Shown one piece after another: positions 46,365 through 53,719 of a stretch of DNA of 64,000 nt (position 1 is its first letter; each line of letters opens with the position of its first letter). The stretch comes from Thermoproteota archaeon (GTDB taxonomy: Archaea > Korarchaeota > Korarchaeia > Korarchaeales > Korarchaeaceae): the NCBI GenBank assembly GCA_027491915.1, contig JAOZGC010000002.1, positions 248,001 through 312,000 on the forward strand, read 5' to 3'. Under the pieces are notes generated by a model. That model was given only the letters and a program-made list of their open reading frames with translations. It did not search any database and was not told the origin of the DNA. The translations under genes and the position numbers were made by a program.

Positions 46365-47803
46365 CCGAGCTGAGGCTGACCGCCCCCCTGTCCTGGCTAG
46401 ACGGGGTGGACCCGAGGACCGGCAGGATAACCCAACCCGATCACCCCCAGAGGGGAGAGTCCATAGCCGGCCGGATCCTGAGGCTGCCCGGCTCCGTCGG
46501 GTCGACCGTGGGGGCCTACACCTTCTTCAAGCTGAGGAGGATGGGGACGGCCCCCTCGGCCATAGTGCTGGAGAGGCCGGACAGCATAACGGTGAGCGCC
46601 GAGATGGCCGGGATACCGGTCAAGGTGCTCGGAGCCCAGACCAATCCCGAACTGGACCTGGAGGGGGTCCCCGATCGTGTCAGGCGCTTCCTCGAGAGGG
46701 AGGCCTCCGCCTCCGGCGCGGAGGAATTCGCCCGGGTTCGCTCCGTCCACATATCCGGGATATCCTACTGGACAATAGGCGAGGCCGGACTGGACTTCCT
46801 GGAGGGGATGGCGCGGGAGGCCAGCTTCAGGGTCCCGGCCACCCTGAACCCAGCTGGCATGGACCTCTCCCGATGGGCGGACATGGGGGTTCCTGAGGGG
46901 TTCGCCGAGAGGCAGCTCAGGATAGTGGAGGCGCTGGTGAGGATGGGCGCGATACCGACGCTCACCTGCACCCCTTACCTGGCAGGGAACCTCCCTAGGT
47001 TCGGCGAGCACGTCTGCTGGGGCGAGTCCAGCGCGGTCGCCTTCGCCAACAGCGTCTTGGGCGCCCGGACCAACAGGGAGGGTGGGGTGAAGGCCGTGGC
47101 GGCCGCGGTGGCCGGGGTTACCCCCCTCTACGGCCTCCACCTGAGGGAGAACAGGTCGCCAGACCTCGAGGTGGAGGCGACTGCCCGGGTCTCCGGGAGA
47201 ACTAGGTTCTCAGAGCTGGGATACCTGGTGGGATCCCTTAGCCCCAGCGCCGTCCCGGTCTACAGGGGACTGGGATCTCCCTCCGCGGACGAGCTCAAGT
47301 CCCTCGGCGCCGGAGGGGCGGCCTCGGGGGGGATATCCATCTTCCACGTCCCGGGGGTGACGCCCGAGTCGCCTCGGCCCCGGGAGGGGGCGGACCGGGT
47401 GACGGTCGTTGACGACGATCTGGACGACGTCGAGGAGAGCCTGTCTACGACCGGATCTGAGCCGGACCTGGTCGCTATCGGCTGCCCCCACCTCTCGCCC
47501 CTGGAGATCCTCGAGGTGGCCACCCTCCTTGAGGGGAGGCGGGCGGCCGTCCCCTTCTGGCTGTTCACCTCCAGGGCCGCGCGGGCCCAGCTCCCTAATT
47601 GGGTGGAGCCCGCGCTCAGGAGGGCCGGGGCTGACCTGTTCGTGGACACCTGCATGGTGGTCGCCCCCCTGAGGGAGGCCGGCCACCGGGTCGTGGCCAC
47701 GGACTCGGCCAAGGCGGCCAAGTACCTGCGGACGCTCGGCGGACTGGAAGTCGTGCTGGCCCCCCTCGATAGGCTGATCTCCGAGTACACCTCACCCGCC
47801 TGA
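46361..47803 (+). CDS. Fused aconitase X (AcnX): candidate phosphomevalonate dehydratase
   Basis: A 480-residue member of the AcnX (DUF521/DUF126) group with the small, swivelling part first. Residues 1-95 have RGESIAGRILRLPGSVGSTVGAYTFFKLR and APSAIVLERPDSITV; 105-480 is the large Fe-S part. Large-part marks are TLTCTPYLAGNLPRFGEHVCWGESSAVAFANSVLGARTNREGG, YGLHLRENR, AIGCPHLSPLEI and VDTCMVVAP, whose cysteines fit an Fe-S cluster. In archaea this family is the (R)-5-phosphomevalonate dehydratase of the modified mevalonate pathway and is usually two genes. Fused bacterial relatives are cis-3-hydroxyproline dehydratases. Start TTG overlaps the preceding stop as TTGA. Confidence 0.85.
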   Translation: MTELRLTAPLSWLDGVDPRTGRITQPDHPQRGESIAGRILRLPGSVGSTVGAYTFFKLRRMGTAPSAIVLERPDSITVSAEMAGIPVKVLGAQTNPELDLEGVPDRVRRFLEREASASGAEEFARVRSVHISGISYWTIGEAGLDFLEGMAREASFRVPATLNPAGMDLSRWADMGVPEGFAERQLRIVEALVRMGAIPTLTCTPYLAGNLPRFGEHVCWGESSAVAFANSVLGARTNREGGVKAVAAAVAGVTPLYGLHLRENRSPDLEVEATARVSGRTRFSELGYLVGSLSPSAVPVYRGLGSPSADELKSLGAGGAASGGISIFHVPGVTPESPRPREGADRVTVVDDDLDDVEESLSTTGSEPDLVAIGCPHLSPLEILEVATLLEGRRAAVPFWLFTSRAARAQLPNWVEPALRRAGADLFVDTCMVVAPLREAGHRVVATDSAKAAKYLRTLGGLEVVLAPLDRLISEYTSPA

Positions 47804-47805
47804 TC

Positions 47806-49089
47806 TCAGATTCCGAGGACCTGGGCGTACCCCTCAAGGTCGAGCAGCCCGTGTCCAGAGTAGTTGAACACTATGACCCTCTCCTCACCCTCCTCTTTGG
47901 CCCTCAGGGCCTCGTCTATGGCCGCCTTAACGGCGTGCGACGTCTCGGGGGCCGGTATTAAGCCCTCAGTCTCGGCGAACAGCCTGGCCGCCCGGAACAC
48001 CTCGTCCTGCGGGTAGGCCACCGACTCCACCACCCCCTTGGCCTTCAGCAGGGAGACCGTCGGCGCAGCCCCGTGGTACCTCAGCCCCCCGGCGTGTATC
48101 GGGGGTGGGACGAAGTCCGATCCCAGGGTGAACATCTTCAACAGGGGGGTGGTCTTGGCCGAGTCCCCGAAGTCGTACCTGTACTCCCCCCCGGTCATGG
48201 ACGGACAGGCCTCGGGCTCCGCCGCCAAGAACCTGACCCCCCTCATCTCCCCCCTCAACACCTTCCCCACGGCCGGGAAGGTGAAACCGGCGAAGTTGCT
48301 CCCTCCCCCGACGCACCCTATCATGACGTCCGGCTTCTCGCCCACCTCCTCCAGCTGGGCCAGCACCTCCTGGCCTATGACCGTCTGGTGCAGGAGGACG
48401 TGGTTGAGCACGCTTCCCAGGGCATATTTCGTCGATTCCCTGGTCACCGCCGCCTCGACCGCCTCGCTTATCGCTATCCCCAGGGATCCGGGGTGGTTTG
48501 GGTCCTCCTCCAGGAATCTCCTCCCAACGCGAGTCAGTTCGCTCGGCGACGGGACGACCTCCGCCCCGTAGAGCCTCATGACGTACTTCCTGTAGGGCTT
48601 CTGCTGATAGGAGACCCTGACCATGAAAACCAGCACCCTCCTGTCCGTCATCGCCCCCGCGTAGGACAGGGCGGATCCCCACTGCCCGGCGCCCGTCTCC
48701 GTCGTCAGGGTCTCGGTCCCCTCCTCGGCCGCGTAGTAGGCCTGGGCCAGGGCGGTGTTGAGCTTGTGGCTCCCGGTCGGCGTCACGTCCTCCCTCTTGT
48801 AGTAGATCCTGGCGGGGGTCTTGAGGTACCTCTCGAGCCTCTCGGCGCGGTAGAGCGGGGTGGGCCTCCCTATCCTCTCGTACATCTCCCTGACCTCTTC
48901 CGGGATCTCCACCCACCTCTCCCTAGAGAACTCCTGCCTTACGCACTCCCTGGCGAAGAGGGGTTCGAGATCCACCTCCCTCACCGGCTCTCCGGTCTCG
49001 GGATTCTTCATGGGCGGGAGATCGGGCAGGTCGGCCAGGATGTTGTACCACCGCCTCGGGATGGCGCTCACGTCCAGATCGATCCTCAA
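47806..49089 (-). CDS. trpB2: Tryptophan synthase beta chain 2 (TrpB2)
   Basis: A 427-residue PLP enzyme of the TrpB2 type. It has the longer N-terminus ([25 protein letters not shown]) that marks TrpB2, [16 protein letters not shown] near 75, the PLP lysine in [16 protein letters not shown] near 108, [15 protein letters not shown] near 130 and [15 protein letters not shown] near 248. TrpB2 condenses indole with serine or, as shown for archaeal TrpB2, O-phosphoserine, to give tryptophan. No trpA lies nearby, so free indole is the likely partner. TTG start overlaps the serK-like stop as TTGA. Confidence 0.93.
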   Translation of the reverse strand: MRIDLDVSAIPRRWYNILADLPDLPPMKNPETGEPVREVDLEPLFARECVRQEFSRERWVEIPEEVREMYERIGRPTPLYRAERLERYLKTPARIYYKREDVTPTGSHKLNTALAQAYYAAEEGTETLTTETGAGQWGSALSYAGAMTDRRVLVFMVRVSYQQKPYRKYVMRLYGAEVVPSPSELTRVGRRFLEEDPNHPGSLGIAISEAVEAAVTRESTKYALGSVLNHVLLHQTVIGQEVLAQLEEVGEKPDVMIGCVGGGSNFAGFTFPAVGKVLRGEMRGVRFLAAEPEACPSMTGGEYRYDFGDSAKTTPLLKMFTLGSDFVPPPIHAGGLRYHGAAPTVSLLKAKGVVESVAYPQDEVFRAARLFAETEGLIPAPETSHAVKAAIDEALRAKEEGEERVIVFNYSGHGLLDLEGYAQVLGI

Positions 49090-49589
49090 TCCGACTCACC
49101 TCCTCCAACACCAACCAGATCCGATATGCGGACCCTCACGTCCGGGGGATCGAAGTCCAGCACGTGCCTGGTGGTCTTCGGGGGGAACAGCTCCCCCCTG
49201 GCGGACCTCCTCAGCACCTCCCCCCTCGACACCGGGATCTCGCTGCGTCTCGGGTACAGCTCCAGCCTCTCCGACTCGTAAGGTATGAGCACCGCCGGTA
49301 TGAGCCTGGCCCCCATGGATCTCAGCGCGGCCAGCCTGTGATGTCCGTCGAGGACGGTTCCGGTGCTCCTCTCAACCAGTATCGGCCTGAACAGAACCCC
49401 GTCCTCCGCTATGCTCTCCCTCAACTTCTCCAGCCTGTCGATCGAGATCATCTCGTGGGGCCGCAGGAGATCCGCGTCGACGAAGGAGACGGAGATCCCA
49501 TCTCCGAGGTCGATCCTCCGGGGGAGAGGGTACCCGGATCCCACCCTCCGGGGGAAGACCGCCTCACGGGGAGAACCAAAGTAAACCAC
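49086..49589 (-). CDS. SerK-like (ParB/SbnI-fold) candidate ADP-dependent serine kinase
   Basis: A 167-residue ParB-like protein resembling archaeal SerK, which makes O-phosphoserine from serine and ADP. Marks are [16 protein letters not shown] (E of PHE as the candidate catalytic acid), [26 protein letters not shown] (DGHHR motif), and [18 protein letters not shown] (a PPKTTRH end typical of SerK/SbnI). It has no ParB DNA-binding helices and no parA neighbour. Tight coupling to trpB2 (TTGA) supports phosphoserine supply. GTG 49589 is chosen; the frame is open from 49646. A box ATATAATCTT (49650-49659) gives a leader of about 40 bases. Confidence 0.75.
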   Translation of the reverse strand: MVYFGSPREAVFPRRVGSGYPLPRRIDLGDGISVSFVDADLLRPHEMISIDRLEKLRESIAEDGVLFRPILVERSTGTVLDGHHRLAALRSMGARLIPAVLIPYESERLELYPRRSEIPVSRGEVLRRSARGELFPPKTTRHVLDFDPPDVRVRISDLVGVGGGESD

Positions 49590-49688
49590 CCATGCCTGAT
49601 CCCTCCCCCCTCCCGTGCGTCCGCGCTGGGCGGGGGGCCCGCCCACCCATATAATCTTATCGGCCCACGCCCCCAGATTCGGGCCCTA

Positions 49689-49785
49689 ATTTTAACAGAT
49701 CGACCCGATCTCTCCTCTGGGATAGCAGGGACGCCCGGTCGGGGACGATCTGGGATAATCCACTCGATCCCTCTGATACCGACCG
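49689..49785 (+). ncRNA. Structured intergenic segment, candidate small RNA
   Basis: Within the longest gap (49590-49836) an AATTTTAAC box (49689-49696) has no coding start after it. It is followed by a hairpin AGATCG-ACC-CGATCT (49697-49711). A larger two-part stem comes next: CGGTCGG (49736-49742) pairs with CCGACCG (49779-49785), enclosing GGGAT (49752-49756) with ATCCC (49767-49771). It could be a short structured RNA or operator region between the divergent serK-like and nuclease genes. It does not fold as a tRNA and no C/D boxes were found. Confidence 0.3.
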
Positions 49786-49806
49786 AAACCGGGGCCACCC
49801 ATCGAC

Positions 49807-49815
49807 GCTTTTTAT
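49807..49815 (+). promoter_or_regulatory. Promoter of the PD-(D/E)XK protein gene
   Basis: GCTTTTTATC is centred about 26 bases before the GTG at 49837, again a leaderless fit. Confidence 0.45.
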
Positions 49816-49836
49816 CGCCCCCCCCGAGGGATCGAG

Positions 49837-50529
49837 GTGCCCGCGCCCAAGAGGCTGCTCAGGGAGATGGAGGCTCACCTGGTCGAGCTGATGGTGGGTG
49901 ACCCGAGCGGGCTCCCAGGGGACCTCTCCGACTACCTGTCCTCGGTGGGGGCCCTGAGGGGGGGAAGGTTAGATCCGGTCAGAACCGCGCTGGCGTGCGT
50001 CGAGGTCGGGATGCCCCCCGAGAGGGCCGCCGCCATGCTGGATTGGAGGGGGTTCGAATCTTTCGTGGCCGAGACCATGGCCGAGATCGGGCTCGCATCC
50101 TTCAGGGGGGTCTCTTTCTCCCTCGGGGCGAGGAGGTGGCAGGTGGACGTGCTGGCCGGGAGGCCGGGGATGACCCTGTCCGTGGAGGTCAAGATGTGGT
50201 CCCGCCGGCCCGCGATGTCCGGTCTCAGGGCGGCCGTCAGGACCCACTCCGAGAGGACGAGGGAGCTGGCCCTGGCCATGCCCTCCCTCCGGACGAGGCT
50301 CCCCGTGGTGGAGAGGCCCTCTCACGTCGTGCCCGTGGTTGTCACCTGGTTCTCCCCGGAGGAGATCATCGACGGAGTCCCGCTGGTGCCGCTCCGCTCG
50401 CTGTCGTCGTTCCTCTCGGAGGTAGACTCCATGCCAGACTCGGTCGTCGGGTTCCCCTCCCAAGCCTCTCTGTCCCCCTCCCCCCTCCCCGACAGCAGCT
50501 CCCTGGCCCCCCTGGAGAAGGTCAGGTAG
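49837..50529 (+). CDS. PD-(D/E)XK-fold nuclease-like protein
   Basis: A 230-residue protein with a restriction-endonuclease-like core. The core has LDWRGFESFVAETMAEIGL (E74), RRWQVDVLAG (D104) and LSVEVKMW (E117-x-K119), the acid/D/ExK pattern. The first 65 residues are helical. Stand-alone archaeal proteins of this type are probably DNA repair or defence nucleases; no methyltransferase or helicase is adjacent. GTG start fits the promoter box. The last 208 bases overlap the end of a membrane protein gene on the other strand, and its tail there is Ser/Pro-rich. Confidence 0.7.
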   Translation: MPAPKRLLREMEAHLVELMVGDPSGLPGDLSDYLSSVGALRGGRLDPVRTALACVEVGMPPERAAAMLDWRGFESFVAETMAEIGLASFRGVSFSLGARRWQVDVLAGRPGMTLSVEVKMWSRRPAMSGLRAAVRTHSERTRELALAMPSLRTRLPVVERPSHVVPVVVTWFSPEEIIDGVPLVPLRSLSSFLSEVDSMPDSVVGFPSQASLSPSPLPDSSSLAPLEKVR

Positions 50530-50843
50530 AGGCACACCGGAACGAATATCGCGGATACGGCCGCCAGTCCCTCCTCCACCCCAAGGTATCCCAGGGCGGC
50601 GACCGAGTACATTCCCGCGGCCACCGCGCCCGGCACCCTGGACCACGGTCTCCCGGACAGGAGGCCCAGCCCTATCGCGGCGTTAGCGGCGGCGGCCAAC
50701 ATCAAGAGCTGGGCCGCGACGGATCTGGTGACCGGGGGCATCGGGAAGTACAATCCGAGCCCGAAGGCCGCCAATTCCATGGCCAGCCCGAGAAAAGCCA
50801 CGCCAGACAGGACTAGGCCGAGCCTCGACGCGGATCCGGCCAC
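50322..50843 (-). CDS. Four-span membrane protein with Ser/Thr-rich tail, unknown
   Basis: A 173-residue protein with about four hydrophobic segments (5-30, 42-62, 70-88, 90-110) and a polar, Ser/Thr/Gly/Glu-rich tail (about 115-173). Not recognised. Its GTG start directly follows the prs stop with no spacing, so it is probably cotranscribed with prs. The tail is encoded opposite the 3' end of the nuclease gene; one of the two ends may be overlong. Confidence 0.55.
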   Translation of the reverse strand: MAGSASRLGLVLSGVAFLGLAMELAAFGLGLYFPMPPVTRSVAAQLLMLAAAANAAIGLGLLSGRPWSRVPGAVAAGMYSVAALGYLGVEEGLAAVSAIFVPVCLYLTFSRGARELLSGRGEGDREAWEGNPTTESGMESTSERNDDSERSGTSGTPSMISSGENQVTTTGTT

Positions 50844-51755
50844 TCACATCACCCTGTCCACTGCGTCCGCCACCTCGGGGACCACGGTGGCCCTCGACCC
50901 AACCCACTCGATGGTGTCGGACGCCACAACGGCGTCGGCCCCGGCGCCTAATATCCTGTCCAGCGACCCGGGTACGAGTACCGGGTGGACGAACGCGGCC
51001 ACCACCGAGGAGGCCCCCATCCTCCTTGCCGCGGCGACGGCGTTGGCCATAGTCCCTCCGGTGGAGACTATGTCGTCCACCACGACAGCCGTCCTCCCCT
51101 CCAAGTCCAGGTCTACCTCCTCGGTGACTATCTCCCCGGTCTCCAGGTCTCGGGACTTCTTAAAGGACGCGTAATCCCGCCACCCGGCCTCGGATGCGAG
51201 CTCCTTGGCCCACTGGATCGCCTCGTCGTCCGGCCCCAGGGGGAAGGGGTCCCTCAACTCCATGGAGGAGAGGATCCTGGCCAGGCCGGCCACGCCCGAC
51301 ACGTTGATCCCCCTGATCTCCCCGAGCATCTCTCCCATACCCCCCATCCTGTGGAGGTGCACCGTGGCCGAGATGACCGCGTCCACGCCGGCGGCCTCCA
51401 TCATGCGCCCCAGGTACAGGGGGCTCAGGGGCTCTCCCGGTCTGAATATCGCATCCTGCCTGGCGTACGGGAGGTATGGCATGACGACCACCACCTCCTC
51501 GGCCCCCAGGTGGACCTTCAGGTTGAAAGCCGTGAAGAGCACCTCGGCCAGGTAGGCGTTCGGCCTCACCTCCCCCGCCCTCATCCTCATGGACAGGACG
51601 ACCTGCTCTCCCCTGAGATCCTCCTCCTCCCTGATCACGACCCTGGGGGAAACCTCCCCGTCCGGGAAGACTCTCCTATCCACCTCCACGAGCTCGGTCT
51701 CCAGCCTCTCTGCCAGGGCCATGTTGAATCCGTCCGCCGGACCCACCAGCTTCAT
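50844..51755 (-). CDS. prs: Ribose-phosphate pyrophosphokinase
   Basis: PRPP synthase transfers pyrophosphate from ATP to ribose 5-phosphate, feeding purine, pyrimidine, histidine and tryptophan synthesis. Seen are RRVFPDGEVSPRV near 27, VVVMPYLPYARQDAIFRPGEPLSPLYLG near 88-115 (ATP loop), TVHLHRMGGM near 130 and the PRPP loop TAVVVDDIVSTGGTMANAV near 222-240. Length 303 residues, like archaeal class II-type short enzymes. ATG at 51755. It diverges from the thymidylate kinase gene. Confidence 0.95.
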   Translation of the reverse strand: MKLVGPADGFNMALAERLETELVEVDRRVFPDGEVSPRVVIREEEDLRGEQVVLSMRMRAGEVRPNAYLAEVLFTAFNLKVHLGAEEVVVVMPYLPYARQDAIFRPGEPLSPLYLGRMMEAAGVDAVISATVHLHRMGGMGEMLGEIRGINVSGVAGLARILSSMELRDPFPLGPDDEAIQWAKELASEAGWRDYASFKKSRDLETGEIVTEEVDLDLEGRTAVVVDDIVSTGGTMANAVAAARRMGASSVVAAFVHPVLVPGSLDRILGAGADAVVASDTIEWVGSRATVVPEVADAVDRVM

Positions 51756-51783
51756 GCTGCCTCCGGCCGGTCGCCGACTGTCA

Positions 51784-51798
51784 CCATTATCTAGTTAT
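51784..51798 (+). promoter_or_regulatory. Promoter of the thymidylate kinase-ribokinase operon
   Basis: CCATTATCTAGTTATC contains an AT-rich box centred 26-27 bases before ATG 51816, consistent with a leaderless message. Confidence 0.4.
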
Positions 51799-51815
51799 CG
51801 CAGGTCGGACGCCGG

Positions 51816-52409
51816 ATGGGGCGCGGTCGCCTGATAGCCCTGGAGGGGATAGACGGCGCTGGTCTCTCGACCCAGTCCGCAGCGCTGGTCGACAGGCTGA
51901 AGTCCTCCGGCGTGGAGGCCGTCTTGACCAAGGAGCCGACTGAAGGGGCCGTGGGCAGGTTGATAAGGGACGTCCTCTCCGGGAGGGTCGCGATCCCCCC
52001 TCCCAGCCTGGCCCTCCTCTTCGCGGCCGACAGGATGGATCACGTCGAGTCGGTCATATCTCCGGCTCTCGACCGGGGGGAGGTGGTGGTGACGGACAGG
52101 TACCTGCTCTCCTCCCTGGCATATCAGGGGCTCGACCTGCCCACCGGGTGGGTCGAGGAGATAAACAGGTTCGCCCCCCGCCCGGACCTCTGGATCGTCT
52201 TGGACGCGGATCCGGAGGTCGCCCTCCGTAGGATAAGATCCAGGGGCGGGGACTTGGAGATGTACGAGAGCGCGAGGATCCTGGGGAGGATCAGGGAGAG
52301 GTTCCTCTCCCTGGCCGAGAGGTTCGGGGCCGTTGTGGTGGACGCCAACAGGCCCGTGGCCGAGGTGGCCCTGGACGTGTGGAGGTCGGTCTCCGGGATG
52401 CTGAGGTGA
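51816..52409 (+). CDS. tmk: Thymidylate kinase-like protein with altered P-loop
   Basis: A 197-residue protein of the dTMP kinase fold: LIALEGIDGAGLSTQSAAL (5-23), TKEPTEGAVGRLIRD near 38-53, ADRMDHVESVI near 72 and VTDRYLLSSLAYQG near 90-104 (DRY/S motif), then a lid. The Walker A sequence is GIDGAGLST; the invariant lysine of GxxGxGKS/T is a leucine (codon CTC). All other motifs are intact, so this is not simple decay. Either lysine function is replaced or the protein uses another phosphate donor or role. ATG 51816 fits the promoter. The kinase gene behind it overlaps by 4 bases. Confidence 0.83.
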   Translation: MGRGRLIALEGIDGAGLSTQSAALVDRLKSSGVEAVLTKEPTEGAVGRLIRDVLSGRVAIPPPSLALLFAADRMDHVESVISPALDRGEVVVTDRYLLSSLAYQGLDLPTGWVEEINRFAPRPDLWIVLDADPEVALRRIRSRGGDLEMYESARILGRIRERFLSLAERFGAVVVDANRPVAEVALDVWRSVSGMLR

Positions 52410-53326
52410 TCCCCTTGATAGCCTCTGTCGGCAACGCCAACGTCGACGTTACCCTCACCCTGGACTCGATCCCGGGGCCCGACGAGGAGGTCATCTCACG
52501 GGGGACCCTGGTGTCCGCGGGCGGGTCGGCCTCCAACTTCGCGATCGCGTGCTCCAGGTTGGGGTGGCCCGCGGCCGCGGCCGCTGTGGTGGGCCGGGAT
52601 CCCCTCGGCGATTTCTACCTCTCCGCTCTGAGGGAGGCCGGGGTGCTCACCAACCTGGTGTTCAGGGATCCGGACCTCCCGACCGGCCTGGTGATAGTCA
52701 TGAACGAGCCCGGCGAGCAGAGGAGGATGATACTATCCCCGGGAGCCAACCTCCGCCTCGGTAAGGATCTGATATCCTCCATCTCCCGGGAGCTGGGAAT
52801 GTCAGAGGTCGTCCACGTCGCCACGGGCAAATTCGAGAACGCCCTGGCCGTGGCCGAGTTGGTCGAGGGACCCGTCTCCTCCTGGGATCCGGGGTTCAGG
52901 GTACTATCTGAGGCCGGGAGGATGGCGCTGGATCTTCTCCCGGAGTACGACAGGATCTTCGTCAATCTCAAGGAGGCCAGGCTCCTGTCCGGGTGCTCCG
53001 GGCCGAGAGACTGTCTATCGTCTCTCGTCGGTCCGTCGGAGGTGATAATCAAGCTCGGGGAATTCGGGGCCATGGCGTCGATAGAGGGGGAGGTGTACGA
53101 GAGTCCCGGGTACGCCGTCGAGGTCGTCGACACCACCGGCGCGGGAGACGTGTTCGACGCCGCCTACACCGTGGCCAGGCTGCGGGGGGAGGATCCCGGC
53201 CCCGCCCTGGACTTGGCCAACGCCTGCGCCGCCCTGTCGATAGGGACGCCCGGGGCCTCCCGCGGCATACCGACCTGGGACGAGGCCGTCAGGTACGCTG
53301 AGACCGGGAGGAGAAATTCGCCGTGA
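52406..53326 (+). CDS. PfkB-family carbohydrate/nucleoside kinase
   Basis: A 306-residue ribokinase-fold enzyme: GNANVDVTLTLDSIPGPDEE (6-25), AGGSASNFAIACSRLG near 36-52 (substrate GG motif), VVGRDPLGDFYL near 60 and the anion-hole/catalytic VVDTTGAGDVFDAAYTVA near 238-255, with the catalytic D in GAGD. It phosphorylates a sugar or nucleoside; close archaeal relatives include ribose-1-phosphate and ADP-dependent types. GTG start overlaps the tmk stop (GTGA). Its end overlaps the ModE-like gene by 38 bases. Confidence 0.9.
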   Translation: MIPLIASVGNANVDVTLTLDSIPGPDEEVISRGTLVSAGGSASNFAIACSRLGWPAAAAAVVGRDPLGDFYLSALREAGVLTNLVFRDPDLPTGLVIVMNEPGEQRRMILSPGANLRLGKDLISSISRELGMSEVVHVATGKFENALAVAELVEGPVSSWDPGFRVLSEAGRMALDLLPEYDRIFVNLKEARLLSGCSGPRDCLSSLVGPSEVIIKLGEFGAMASIEGEVYESPGYAVEVVDTTGAGDVFDAAYTVARLRGEDPGPALDLANACAALSIGTPGASRGIPTWDEAVRYAETGRRNSP

Positions 53327-53669
53327 TCCTCTCCCACCTCCTGACTGCCTCATCCTCGATCTCCCTCCTCAACCTCCTGTAGGCCCTCATCAGCCTTCTC
53401 CCCTCCCACGTCAGCGACGCGCCGCCGTGCTCCCTCCCACCCTTCCTTGCCTCGACCAACCTGAAGCCCAGCCTACCCTCCGCCCTCCTCAGCTTCCCCA
53501 GCAGCCAGGAGTAGGAGACCCCCAGCCTCCTGGCCGCGCCCTGCAGGGATCCCTCCCTCTCTATGGACTCCAGTATCTCGAGCAGCCCCAGGCCCATCAC
53601 GTAGGACCCGTCCACCTCCAGCCAGACCCTCACCTTGGGGGTCGGCCTCCCAGCCGCCCGGGGGGGCAC
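53289..53669 (-). CDS. ModE-type winged-helix DNA-binding protein (no molybdate domain)
   Basis: A 126-residue protein matching the N-terminal DNA-binding part of ModE: GLGLLEILESIEREGSLQGAARRLGVSYSWLLGKLRRAEGRLGF, then REHGGASLTWEGRRLMRAYRRL. It has no TOBE/Mop domain, so molybdate would have to be sensed otherwise, or it recognises something else. GTG 53669 lies 26 bases from a shared promoter box. A CCCGGGGG/CCCCCGGG inverted repeat (53657-53664 with 53672-53679) surrounds the start. Mo-cofactor genes with a palindromic promoter lie 34 kb away in the same window. Confidence 0.82.
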   Translation of the reverse strand: MPPRAAGRPTPKVRVWLEVDGSYVMGLGLLEILESIEREGSLQGAARRLGVSYSWLLGKLRRAEGRLGFRLVEARKGGREHGGASLTWEGRRLMRAYRRLRREIEDEAVRRWERITANFSSRSQRT

Positions 53670-53679
53670 ATCCCCCGGG
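53657..53679. repeat. Inverted repeat over the start of the ModE-like gene
   Basis: CCCGGGGG at 53657-53664 pairs with CCCCCGGG at 53672-53679 across a 7-base loop that contains the likely transcription and translation start. It may be an autoregulatory site. Confidence 0.45.
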
Positions 53680-53689
53680 GCCGGGGACG

Positions 53690-53699
53690 ATTAAAAATT
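53690..53699. promoter_or_regulatory. Single TATA element shared by two divergent leaderless genes
   Basis: ATTAAAAATT is centred 26 bases from the GTG at 53669 (minus) and 25 bases from the ATG at 53720 (plus). It is the only AT-rich stretch in a 50-base divergent gap and is itself nearly symmetrical. Confidence 0.55.
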
Positions 53700-53719
53700 G
53701 GGACCATCCCGCCGGCGCG

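Noticed and set aside
49086-49589. ParB chromosome-partition protein
   Set aside because: Only the small ParB-like nucleotide fold is present, with no DNA-binding helices or parA; PHE, DGHHR and PPKTTRH fit SerK/SbnI better.
49690-49800. A tRNA in the serK-nuclease gap
   Set aside because: No acceptor/T-loop pattern (GTTCRA) or anticodon arm could be formed; the stems do not make a cloverleaf.
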